A stretch of 9,927 nucleotides of DNA. Origin: Candidatus Puniceispirillum sp. Lineage in GTDB: Bacteria > Pseudomonadota > Alphaproteobacteria > Puniceispirillales > Puniceispirillaceae. Shown one piece after another: positions 1 through 6,174 of this stretch. The DNA is taken from assembly GCA_016778825.1 (NCBI GenBank), contig JADHOU010000037.1:1-9927 (forward strand), written 5' to 3'. The position numbers and the translations under genes were made by a program. Under the pieces are notes generated by a model that did not search any database, was not told the DNA's origin, and saw only the letters and a list, made by a program, of their open reading frames with translations. The stretch's first letter is position 1. Each line of letters begins with the position of its first letter.

Positions 1-1017
1 GCCAATAATAGCCATTGGCAAAAACATTGGTTGGCAAGGATGGGTCTATTTGCCGGCACCTATCTTGCTTTTTGGAATTTTTTTAACCTTCCCAGACGCG
101 CCAAACGTAATGTCGCGCATCACTATGATCTGAAGGATAGCTTATTTGACCAATTCCTTGACCCGCGTCGTCAATATTCTTGCGGCTATTTCCATTCGGC
201 AAGTGACACGCTTGCCGATGCACAAATCACCAAGCTGGCGCGCCTTGGGGCAAAGCTATGTTTACAGCCGAATCAGACGGTTCTTGATATTGGCTGTGGA
301 TGGGGCGGGCTTGCCAATGCGTTGTGGGAAATGCAGCCGGATATTTCGGTAACCGGCATCACCTTGTCGGAAAATCAACATGCCTATGCCACGCAAAAGG
401 CAGAACAGGATCAACGACAACAGCATCTGACCTTTCATCTATGCGATTACCGGCATCAGCGCGGCAGTTTCGACCGAATTGTTTCGGCCGGAATGCTTGA
501 ACATGTCGGCATACGCCATTTTGACAGCTATTTTGCCAGTATCGCGCGGCTATTGGCGCCAAATGGGGTGGCGCTGATCCATTCGATCGGGGTTCATCAT
601 AACGCCCAACGCTGTAACCGCTGGCTGAATAAATATATTTTCCCGGGGGGCTATCTTCCCTCGCTTGAACAGATGACGGGTGCGGCGGGGCGCCAAGGGC
701 TGAAGATTCTCGATATGGAAATCATGCGTGGCCATTATGCTGAAACGCTAAAACAATGGCGGCAGGCCTTTCGCCAGAATATTGCAAAGGTTCGTCAGGA
801 TTATGATGAGCGCTTTATCCGCATGTGGGAATTTTATCTTATTGGCTGCGAATATTTCTTTCGCTGCCAGGATGGGATGGTATTTCAAATGCAATTGGCT
901 CATGATCACAATGCCGCGCCGCTAACCCGGCGTTACATCAGCCAAACCGAAGATCAGTATCGGAAAAAATTGTGTCCCAAAATCAATTCTGGAAAACAAT
1001 CGCGCTTGATCAGCTAG
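1..1017 (+). CDS. cfa: Cyclopropane-fatty-acyl-phospholipid synthase (5'-partial)
   Basis: This S-adenosylmethionine-dependent enzyme adds a methylene bridge to the double bond of unsaturated acyl chains in membrane phospholipids. The frame is open to base 1. A TTG at 31 is the first start-like codon, but the reading continues upstream and about 80 N-terminal residues of the usual ~380-400 are missing, so the true start lies outside the window. Counting from the TTG, visible landmarks are the HHYDL and QYSC segment (Cys51), the SAM-binding motif VLDIGCGWGG (84-93), and MLEHVG with Glu157. IHSIG follows with His184, then GHYAETL with Tyr236. These match the bicarbonate-site Cys, Glu, His and Tyr of the E. 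coli enzyme in order and spacing. The C-terminal WEFYL...FQMQL block is also typical of the family. The end overlaps the next gene by 46 nt. Other members of the mycolic/cyclopropane methyltransferase group are possible, but CFA synthase is the best fit. Confidence 0.93.
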   Translation, partial: ANNSHWQKHWLARMGLFAGTYLAFWNFFNLPRRAKRNVAHHYDLKDSLFDQFLDPRRQYSCGYFHSASDTLADAQITKLARLGAKLCLQPNQTVLDIGCGWGGLANALWEMQPDISVTGITLSENQHAYATQKAEQDQRQQHLTFHLCDYRHQRGSFDRIVSAGMLEHVGIRHFDSYFASIARLLAPNGVALIHSIGVHHNAQRCNRWLNKYIFPGGYLPSLEQMTGAAGRQGLKILDMEIMRGHYAETLKQWRQAFRQNIAKVRQDYDERFIRMWEFYLIGCEYFFRCQDGMVFQMQLAHDHNAAPLTRRYISQTEDQYRKKLCPKINSGKQSRLIS

Positions 1018-1409
1018 ACAACGATCAATGGGAGTCGCTATGCGATGGCTGCGGGAAATGCTGTGTTTTGAAACTTGAAGATGTCGATACAGGTGACGTT
1101 CACTATACTGATGTTGCGTGTAAATTGCTTGATTGCGAAAATGCGCGATGCACCAATTATGCAGCGCGCAAAACGCATGTTCCCGATTGTGTTTTACTGA
1201 CCCCTGACAATCTTGGCATTTTGAACTGGATGCCGCACAGCTGTGCCTATCGGCTGATTTATGAGAAAAAAGACCTTCCAGACTGGCATCCGCTGATCAC
1301 CGGCGATGCCAATAGCACAATGCTGGCTGGTCAGTCGGTTGCCAATCATGTGGTGCCAGAAAACAGTGTTGACGAAGATGATTTACCTGACCATATAACA
1401 AATTGGTAA
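972..1409 (+). CDS. YcgN/UPF0260-type cysteine-cluster protein
   Basis: This 145-residue protein belongs to the YcgN (UPF0260, COG2983) group of the YkgJ-type CxxCxxxCC superfamily. These are small cytoplasmic proteins presumed to bind Zn or an Fe-S cluster, and their biochemical role is not established. The signature CDGCGKCC covers Cys24, Cys27, Cys30 and Cys31. Further conserved cysteines follow at 50, 55, 60, 73 and 91, and the family motif LNWMPHSCAYRL is at 84-95. The start is GTG at 972, inside the end of the cfa-like gene. It is chosen because family resemblance begins within the first few residues (FW...L..L....W..LCDGCG) and no ATG lies between 972 and that region. The 46-nt overlap suggests co-transcription with the lipid gene. 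The length matches the family (about 140-155 residues). Confidence 0.9.
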   Translation: MSQNQFWKTIALDQLDNDQWESLCDGCGKCCVLKLEDVDTGDVHYTDVACKLLDCENARCTNYAARKTHVPDCVLLTPDNLGILNWMPHSCAYRLIYEKKDLPDWHPLITGDANSTMLAGQSVANHVVPENSVDEDDLPDHITNW

Positions 1410-1430
1410 ACAAAAAACAGGGAAGATTCG

Positions 1431-1610
1431 ATGAGCCGAACAATGTGGATTCTTGTGGCATTGATCGCCGCTTTATCAATTGCGCATATATGGCGCGATT
1501 CACAGGGCATGCCTGCACCAAGCTATACCTTATGCAAGGAATCGCTTCTGACACAGATTTTTACAGGGTCTTGCACATTGCGGTTTAAAGGCGAAACAAC
1601 AGCCTCTTAA
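1431..1610 (+). CDS. Small membrane-anchored or secreted protein, function unknown
   Basis: This is a 59-residue ORF starting at ATG 1431, with a GGAAG ribosome binding site five bases upstream (1421-1425). Residues 5-20 (MWILVALIAALSIAHI) form one hydrophobic segment that could be a signal peptide or a single N-terminal membrane anchor. It is followed by a short polar region with two cysteines, Cys35 and Cys48, which could form a disulfide if exported. It begins 21 nt after the YcgN-type gene and precedes the flavin reductase-like gene by 85 nt on the same strand, so it is probably part of the same transcript. I do not recognise a family. The good ribosome binding site, the hydrophobic N-terminus and the fit to the gap between neighbours support a real gene; conservation is untested. 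Confidence 0.6.
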   Translation: MSRTMWILVALIAALSIAHIWRDSQGMPAPSYTLCKESLLTQIFTGSCTLRFKGETTAS

Positions 1611-1695
1611 TCCGCCCCACGGGGAGCATAATGTCTTGTCCAATCCGAACAAAGATGTCTATAAACTCGGTTCGTGATTTTAAGGAGATGGCACC

Positions 1696-2331
1696 ATGTA
1701 TTTTCGCCCCGGATTGCATAAGGACGCCGGTCTGGCATTCAGCCCAATTAAAGCCATTGTTTCACCGCGGCCGATTGGCTGGATTTCCAGCTGTGGTAAA
1801 GATGGCAGTATCAATCTAGCACCGTACAGCTATTTCAATGCGATCTCGGAACTGCCACCAATGGTTATGTTCAGCAGCGCGCCATCGGGCAATGCACAGC
1901 ATAAAGATTCGCTTCGCAATGTTATCGAAACCGAAGAATTTGTTGTTAATGTTGTCAGCGCCGCGCTTGGTGATGCGATGAATATCACGTCAGCAGATTT
2001 GGCCTATGGACAAAATGAATTTACTGCCGCTGGCCTTGAAATGGCTGATTGCAACACGGTCAAGGTTCCGCGTGTTGCCGCTGCACCAGCCGCTCTTGAA
2101 TGTAAATTATGGAAAGTGATTGATTTACCAAAACCTAAGACTAGTGGTGCTGAGAGTGGCGGTGCTGGGGTTATGGTTATTGGCATAATTACCGGCATTC
2201 ATATTGCCGATGAAACTGTCAAAGACGGCAAGATAGATGTCACAAGCTATCAACCATTGGCACGACTTGGCTATATGGATTATGCCCGGATCGATGATGT
2301 TTTTGCAATGCCACGCCCTGCGGTAAAATAA
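1696..2331 (+). CDS. Flavin reductase-like, FMN-binding split-barrel protein
   Basis: This 211-residue protein of the flavin reductase-like domain family (DIM6/NTAB group, COG1853) probably binds FMN non-covalently as a cytoplasmic homodimer. Members reduce flavin with NAD(P)H or act as oxidoreductase partners, and the substrate here cannot be told. The family core is clear at residues 18-75: PRPIGWISS (24-32), G..NLAPYSYFNAIS with NLAPYSYFN at 40-48, PP.VMFS (54-60) and the KDSLRN segment (70-75). TEEFVVNVV follows at 79-87. The start is ATG 1696, preceded by a strong AAGGAG site (1683-1688). The C-terminal half (GVMVIGIITGIHI, then YQPLARLGYMDYARI) is also as expected, and the length is typical. 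A gap of about 85 nt separates it from the small upstream gene. It is transcribed convergently with the next gene, with only 27 nt between the two stop codons. Confidence 0.88.
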   Translation: MYFRPGLHKDAGLAFSPIKAIVSPRPIGWISSCGKDGSINLAPYSYFNAISELPPMVMFSSAPSGNAQHKDSLRNVIETEEFVVNVVSAALGDAMNITSADLAYGQNEFTAAGLEMADCNTVKVPRVAAAPAALECKLWKVIDLPKPKTSGAESGGAGVMVIGIITGIHIADETVKDGKIDVTSYQPLARLGYMDYARIDDVFAMPRPAVK

Positions 2332-2358
2332 CAATAGCAAAGCCAGTATATTAACAGT

Positions 2359-3057
2359 CTAGCGTAGCGTACAGCTTTCGACAATCACCGTGACATAGCC
2401 AAGAATTTTGGCGTTTTCGAATTGTAATTTCAAAATCCAGTCTTCGGCGGGAATGATCGCATTTAAGGGCAAGTTGCCAGTGATGGTTTTCTGGCCACCA
2501 AGGAAAACATGCCGAACGCTTACCGGCATTGCCGGATCAAACCATGGCGTGTCGCGTTGCGCCTGTTTACCAGCGCTACCTTCGACAAATAAATTCAGCC
2601 CACCACCAAACAGGCTTAGCTTTGATTCCGGACCTGCATAAAGCGGTGTGGCGACAGCAATGTCATTGCGTTCGACTTCTCGGCAATTTACCGGACTACC
2701 AAGTGCCTGAATTGACGAAATGATCTGTTCGGAGGTGACGCCAGTGACAATTTTCTTGGCGATCACGCGCCGCAAAGCGACATTGTCCTTGCCCGTCACC
2801 GATTTTGCCATGCCGGCGGCCTTTGTTTCGGCAAGATCAAGTTGCAGCGATTGTACCTGACTGCTTAAGTCAGTGATGCGAGCATTATTTTCATAAATCA
2901 CCAGATCAGCTTCGGCCTGCAGGCTGGATTGTTCGGCTTGGCCCCATACCCAGCCAAACCATATTGCACCACCAAACAAGGCAATGCGCACAAACAGAAC
3001 CAACCAGCCGCGCATTTCACGACGGCGATAGCGTTCTTGTGTCTCAAAAAAATCCAT
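2359..3057 (-). CDS. Single-pass membrane protein with coiled coil, unknown function
   Basis: This 232-residue protein is not assigned to a family with confidence. A basic cytoplasmic N-terminus (ERYRRREMR, residues 8-16) precedes one hydrophobic helix at about 17-38 (LVLFVRIALFGGAIWFGWVW). By the positive-inside rule the rest should lie in the periplasm. Residues about 42-82 are rich in Gln, Glu, Leu and Ala with heptad-like spacing and probably form a short coiled coil. Residues about 95-232 look like a small mixed or beta domain with two cysteines, Cys125 and Cys229, near its two ends; a disulfide is possible. The ATG at 3057 has an AAGGA site 8 nt upstream (3070-3066 on the minus strand). 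This layout (anchor, coiled coil, periplasmic domain) resembles proteins that act at the envelope or in secretion complexes, but no partner gene is present here. Confidence 0.75.
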   Translation of the reverse strand: MDFFETQERYRRREMRGWLVLFVRIALFGGAIWFGWVWGQAEQSSLQAEADLVIYENNARITDLSSQVQSLQLDLAETKAAGMAKSVTGKDNVALRRVIAKKIVTGVTSEQIISSIQALGSPVNCREVERNDIAVATPLYAGPESKLSLFGGGLNLFVEGSAGKQAQRDTPWFDPAMPVSVRHVFLGGQKTITGNLPLNAIIPAEDWILKLQFENAKILGYVTVIVESCTLR

Positions 3058-3364
3058 ACAGGCAGTCCTTGCCGGAATGATGATGCCCTTGCGGCATCTT
3101 CGCTGGTTCTAGATACAACAATGACGCCAAAACGCCAAGCGATGATCCGGCACCGCAACAGGCAACAGTTTTTAATCAGAATTGGCTTGGGTCTTGTCGG
3201 CTTGAAACTTTGGCAAAGACTTGTCAAACTGGCTTTGCATTTTGACGCGGCGAGGTTGCCTTTAAAACAGATCAGCATCCCAACCACGCCTTGCTTTCAT
3301 CACGTTTGGAATATCGCCAGCTAGCACTTTACCAGCAATCACTTTATCATTTGGATCATCTTTC
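3058..3364. other. Gap between a minus-strand gene and the HD gene
   Basis: This stretch of about 307 bases holds no well-supported gene on the + strand. It should contain the promoter of the membrane-protein gene at 2359-3057 and that of the HD-domain gene at 3365-4036, but I could not pick convincing -35/-10 pairs. The minus strand carries a candidate 51-residue ORF ending at 3262. A further 22-codon minus-strand ORF (3172-3240, ATG to TAA, in the same frame) has no ribosome binding site. A 6-bp perfect inverted repeat (GATGCC/GGCATC, 3082-3098, 5-base loop) has no T tract. Confidence 0.5.
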
Positions 3365-3417
3365 ATGCAAAAGCCTGTTTCATCCCGCCCACGCAAAGCA
3401 AAGTCGAGCCAGCGCAT
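3262..3417 (-). CDS. Possible small protein, unrecognised
   Basis: This is a 51-codon minus-strand ORF from ATG 3417 to TAA at 3262. A second in-frame ATG at 3366 would give 34 residues (MKDDPNDKVIAGK..., ending RRGWDADLF). The amino-acid composition looks protein-like and the codons follow local usage (GAT over GAC, AAA, ATT, CCA). It is antisense to the first 53 bases of the HD-domain gene, and the second ATG shares the bases CATG with that gene's start codon. Neither start has a clear ribosome binding site. The frame stays open upstream to about 3579, but the part inside the HD gene looks like an antisense shadow. It may be a real small gene, a decayed gene remnant or chance. I do not recognise a family. 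Confidence 0.25.
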   Translation of the reverse strand: MRWLDFALRGRDETGFCMKDDPNDKVIAGKVLAGDIPNVMKARRGWDADLF

Positions 3418-4036
3418 ATCCAAGCCAGTAAAAGATGAAATCGCGGCGCGCGCATGGCAACGGATGCTGAGTGGCCGGCGTCTTGATATTTTGAACCCAT
3501 CGCCGATGGATATTGAAATTGAAGATATTGCCCACGGGTTGGCACGGGTTAGCCGCTGGAATGGACAAACCCGCGGCAAACACAGCTTTTCAGTTGCCCA
3601 ACATTGCGTTCTGGTTGAACGGCTTGTTCGCGCTAATGCACCAAAGCTGGATCAAAAATGGTATCTGGTGGCCCTGCTTCATGACGCGCCCGAATATGTT
3701 ATTGGTGATATGATCACCCCATTCAAAAATGTTCTTGGCGGCATTTACCGTGATATTGAATCCGGCCTTGATCGGGCGGTGAATATTCGCTTTGGCCTGC
3801 CGCCCGGCCTGCCTGAAACAGTGCAACGCAGTATCAAACGCGCCGATCGTATGGCCGCATGGCTAGAAGCAACCCAGCTTGCCGGTTTTTCCGAAGCCGA
3901 AGCTGCAAAGATTTTTATCAAACCGGCTGGCACACCTGCCAATATCCGGCTTCGCCCGCAATCACCAGATGATGCGGCGGCCAGTTTCCTGCGACGGTTT
4001 TCCATCCTCGGTGGTTATAAGAAACAGATGAAGTAG
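3365..4036 (+). CDS. YfbR-like HD-domain phosphohydrolase
   Basis: This 223-residue protein belongs to the HD superfamily of metal-dependent phosphohydrolases and resembles the 5'-deoxynucleotidase YfbR group (COG1896). It probably hydrolyses a nucleoside monophosphate or similar phosphoester in the cytoplasm; the exact substrate is unknown. The metal site is visible: His73 in GKHSFSVAQH, His106-Asp107 in ALLHDAPEYVIGD, and Asp161 in IKRADRMAAWLEA. Glu110 matches the catalytic Glu position after the HD pair, and the GDMITPFK segment (114-121) matches the GDLPTPVK segment of YfbR. The alphaproteobacterial form shares the block WQRMLSGRRLDILNPSP at 31-47. The first ~28 residues are rich in Ser, Lys and Arg and are probably disordered. 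ATG 3365 has no clear ribosome binding site; the only later in-frame ATG (Met34) would cut into the conserved block, so 3365 is preferred. It is convergent with the small gene at 4043. Confidence 0.88.
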   Translation: MQKPVSSRPRKAKSSQRISKPVKDEIAARAWQRMLSGRRLDILNPSPMDIEIEDIAHGLARVSRWNGQTRGKHSFSVAQHCVLVERLVRANAPKLDQKWYLVALLHDAPEYVIGDMITPFKNVLGGIYRDIESGLDRAVNIRFGLPPGLPETVQRSIKRADRMAAWLEATQLAGFSEAEAAKIFIKPAGTPANIRLRPQSPDDAAASFLRRFSILGGYKKQMK

Positions 4037-4042
4037 CCTGCG

Positions 4043-4267
4043 CTATTTGCGCAAGGCCGAAGCGGCGCGTTGTCGCTGTTTCACTTTGCGCGATTTGATC
4101 ATCGCCTTGGCCTTACCCATCGTCAGACAGTCAGGACAAACACAAACCCCTGCAAGGTCAAACCCACCACGCAAATTTGGTAAATCCATACACCAGCAAC
4201 GGTCTTTGCCAGCTGGCGCACCGCAATTGAATTCGGTACCACAATGCTCACAAATCAGCTTTTCCAT
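4043..4267 (-). CDS. Cysteine-rich CWC-type zinc-binding protein
   Basis: This 74-residue protein matches the small cysteine-rich CWC family (Pfam Cysteine_rich_CWC). The pattern is CEHCGTEFNC near the N-terminus, then CWCMDLPNL in the middle, then CVCPDCL. Paired cysteines of this kind normally bind one or two zinc ions; the family's role is unknown. The C-terminal ~20 residues (KSRKVKQRQR region) are very basic, which could suggest nucleic acid contact, but that is only inference. The start is ATG 4267, with GGAG (4277-4274 on the minus strand) six bases upstream. An in-frame TTG at 4279 overlaps that site and is rejected. It converges with the HD-domain gene, six bases apart, and diverges from the sox operon. 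A 5-bp inverted repeat (TGCGC/GCGCA, 4039-4053) spans its stop codon and could act as a weak terminator. Confidence 0.85.
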   Translation of the reverse strand: MEKLICEHCGTEFNCGAPAGKDRCWCMDLPNLRGGFDLAGVCVCPDCLTMGKAKAMIKSRKVKQRQRAASALRK

Positions 4268-4497
4268 CAAAAACTCCAATCAAGATGGACAGGAAAATAG
4301 CATCCACCAATTCAACCTCTAATGCAAGACGGGCAGGCATCGCAAAAAACCGCACGGCAATTCTTTACCCGCAATCATTGGCATCTTTTCTTTCGCTGAA
4401 AATCAAGTCACTTTTAAATTGGAAAATGTCTTTTTCTTTACAGTAATCTTTGCCAGAGTAGGGTTTGGTAAGTCAGCATTTCAGCGCTAGGATAATC
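4268..4497. promoter_or_regulatory. Divergent intergenic region upstream of sox operon
   Basis: These 230 bases separate the CWC-type gene (-) from soxB (+) and must carry the promoters of both. The right half is AT-rich (about 4385-4450: runs of TTTT and AAAT), as expected of a promoter or regulator site. A TTGGAA (4419-4424) about 17 bases before AGTAAT (4442-4447), or a TTTACA (4437-4442) further on, could be promoter elements for soxB, but neither pair is convincing. soxB has an AGGA ribosome binding site at 4490-4493. I saw no clear riboswitch or long operator palindrome. Confidence 0.4.
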
Positions 4498-5748
4498 ATG
4501 CGTTATTCAATATGGACATTGATCAATCAAGCGTTGACAGGCAACCGGAACTGGACACCAGTTTGGCGCGAGCCCGAGCCCAAAATCCATTATGACATCG
4601 TCATTGTTGGCGGCGGTGGGCATGGCTTGGCAACGGCCTTCTATTTGGCCAGCCGCTATGGCATGAAAAATATTGCTGTTCTCGAAAAAGGCTGGATTGG
4701 ATCAGGCAATATTGGCCGCAATACAACCATTGTCAGGTCAAATTACCTTCTTGATGGTAACGAGCCTTTTTACGAACAATCGCTACAGCTTTGGGAAGGG
4801 CTAGAGCAGGATATAAACTATAATGCCATGATGTCGCAGCGTGGTATTATCAATCTCTACCATTCAGATGCCCAGCGCGATTCCTATGTTCGACGTGGCA
4901 ATGCCATGCGGCTTCATGGCGCTGATGCCGAATTATTGAACCAAGATCAATTGCGTAGCCTCTGCCCCTTTCTTGATTATGAAAATGCCCGCTTTCCGAT
5001 CATGGGCGGTTTATTGCAAAAACGCGCAGGAACCGCACGACATGATGCGGTGGCATGGGGCTATGCCCGCGCCGCCGATCAACGCGGTGTCGATATCATC
5101 CAGAATTGCGATGTGACCGATTTTTTGATCAAGGACGGGGTTTGCACCGGCGTTGAAACAAGCAAAGGCACAATCCGCGCTGGCAAAATCGGCGTTGCGG
5201 TTGCCGGATCGACAAGCCGTGTTATGGCAAAGGCTGGCCTGAGACTGCCGATTGAAAGCCATGTTTTACAAGCCTTTGTCACCGAAGGGCTAAAGCCGGT
5301 TATTCCGGGCGTGATTACGTTTGGTGCAGGCCATTTCTATATTAGCCAGTCCGATAAGGGCGGCCTTGTTTTTGGCGGTGATATTGATGGCTATAACAGC
5401 TATGCCCAGCGCGGCAATTTACCGGTGTTTGAAGATGTATGCGAAGGCGGCATGGCGATTATGCCAATGATTGGCCGCGCTCGCATGCTGCGCAATTGGG
5501 GCGGTATTATGGATATGTCGATGGATGGATCACCAATTATCGACAAAACGCCAATCGACCATCTTTATCTAAATGCCGGCTGGTGCTATGGCGGCTTTAA
5601 AGCCACCCCTGCTTCAGGCCTGTGTTTTGCGCATCTTCTGGCGCGTGATGAACCACATAAAGTTGCCACCAAACTTCGCCTTGACCGGTTTCGGCGCGGT
5701 GCCATGCTTGACGAACGCGGTGCAGGCGCACAGCCGAACCTTCATTAA
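4498..5748 (+). CDS. soxB: Sarcosine oxidase beta subunit
   Basis: This 416-residue subunit of heterotetrameric sarcosine oxidase catalyses FAD-dependent oxidation of sarcosine (N-methylglycine) to an imine; electrons then pass to FMN and on to O2, giving H2O2. The N-terminus (MRYSIW...LTGNRNW) is that of SoxB. The dinucleotide-binding loop VGGGGHGLATA is at 37-47, and GNIGRNTTIVRSNYL at 70-84 is a conserved family block. His182 in TARHDAVAWGYAR fits the His that carries covalent FMN in characterised enzymes. The C-terminal NAGWCYGGFKATPASG segment is also typical. The start is ATG 4498 with AGGA four bases upstream; the in-frame TTG at 4465 would add 11 residues outside the family pattern. 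It opens the operon soxBDAG. Related enzymes act on other N-methyl amino acids (for example N-methylproline or dimethylglycine derivatives), so sarcosine is the default rather than a proven substrate. Confidence 0.96.
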   Translation: MRYSIWTLINQALTGNRNWTPVWREPEPKIHYDIVIVGGGGHGLATAFYLASRYGMKNIAVLEKGWIGSGNIGRNTTIVRSNYLLDGNEPFYEQSLQLWEGLEQDINYNAMMSQRGIINLYHSDAQRDSYVRRGNAMRLHGADAELLNQDQLRSLCPFLDYENARFPIMGGLLQKRAGTARHDAVAWGYARAADQRGVDIIQNCDVTDFLIKDGVCTGVETSKGTIRAGKIGVAVAGSTSRVMAKAGLRLPIESHVLQAFVTEGLKPVIPGVITFGAGHFYISQSDKGGLVFGGDIDGYNSYAQRGNLPVFEDVCEGGMAIMPMIGRARMLRNWGGIMDMSMDGSPIIDKTPIDHLYLNAGWCYGGFKATPASGLCFAHLLARDEPHKVATKLRLDRFRRGAMLDERGAGAQPNLH

Positions 5749-5778
5749 CAAAGAGCCCAAGGACGAACATCAACAACA

Positions 5779-6174
5779 ATGATTATCAACCATCCCCATC
5801 TTGGCCCCCGTGATGCCAGCGAATTCACCATTCTTGGTGACGCCAGCCTGATTAACCGGCCTGATTGGCAGGCTGGTGACGCGGACGATGCTTTTTACAA
5901 TTATCAATATTTACGAGATAACCCGGCTGGACTTCACCGCGAATTATGGTTTCATGAACAGGGCGACCGGTCATGGCTGGTGGTAACGCGCGACACGGTA
6001 ACACATGCGGTTATTGCGGTGGCGCTGGCAAGCGATGTTGCCAAAGCGGTAAAAGCAAAAACAGCACAAAAAACCGCCACTAAAAAGGTCGCTGCTAAAA
6101 AAACCGCCACTAAAAGAACTGCTGCCAAAAAGACACCTGCCAAAAAGACTGCCACCAAGGGGAACGCAACATGA
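5779..6174 (+). CDS. soxD: Sarcosine oxidase delta subunit, Cys-less, Lys-rich tail
   Basis: This 131-residue protein sits in the soxD slot between soxB (30 nt gap) and soxA (ATGA overlap at 6171-6174). Residues 1-80 follow SoxD: HLGPRDASEF (7-16), a NRPDW segment (26-30), YLRDNPAGLHRELW (44-57), and RDTVTH (71-76). In characterised enzymes the delta subunit holds a structural zinc through three Cys and one His. Here the protein has no cysteine. The N-terminal CPHCG-type motif reads HPHLG, and the region HxxGC reads HEQGD (His59 kept, Asp63 in place of Cys), so the zinc site should be absent. Residues 89-131 are a low-complexity tail with 14 Lys, one Arg and no acidic residue, built from AAKKTATK/TPAKKTATK-like units as in histone H1-like proteins. 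The likely ribosome binding site AAGGA (5759-5763) is rather far (about 15 nt) from ATG 5779. I infer a zinc-free SoxD subtype; the tail's role is unknown. Confidence 0.88.
   Translation: MIINHPHLGPRDASEFTILGDASLINRPDWQAGDADDAFYNYQYLRDNPAGLHRELWFHEQGDRSWLVVTRDTVTHAVIAVALASDVAKAVKAKTAQKTATKKVAAKKTATKRTAAKKTPAKKTATKGNAT
6043..6171 (+). repeat. Lys/Ala/Thr low-complexity coding repeat in soxD
   Basis: The 3' end of soxD encodes repeats of the type (A)AKKTATK. At the DNA level a unit reading roughly AAAAAACCGCCACTAAAA occurs twice (around 6067-6085 and 6094-6114), followed by diverged copies with CTGCCAAAAAGAC. The reading frame is kept across all units. A-runs of five to seven bases make the tract prone to length change, so tail length may vary between strains. 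Confidence 0.7.

Noticed and set aside
1403..1588. 61-codon + frame from TTG overlapping the end of the YcgN-type gene
   Set aside because: The frame at 1431-1610 has an ATG, a good ribosome binding site and a hydrophobic N-terminus; this one has none of these.
1631..1819. 62-codon + frame with a GGGGAG site before its ATG
   Set aside because: It runs out of frame deep into the flavin reductase-like gene and has no protein-like pattern; the purine-rich site is not enough.
3082..3098. 6-bp inverted repeat GATGCC/GGCATC
   Set aside because: No T tract and no clear role; short enough to arise by chance.
2898..3324. Frames of about 130 codons on both strands across 2898-3324
   Set aside because: They overlap the N-terminus of the membrane protein in other frames and have irregular, Cys- or Arg-rich composition; they look like shadows.
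4039..4053. TGCGC/GCGCA hairpin between the convergent HD and CWC genes
   Set aside because: The stem is only five pairs and there is no T tract, so it is not listed as a terminator; noted under the CWC gene.
6067..6130. A-runs in soxD as a programmed frameshift site
   Set aside because: The zero frame stays open to the ATGA junction with soxA and neither shifted frame gives a meaningful product, so simple Lys codons explain the A-runs.
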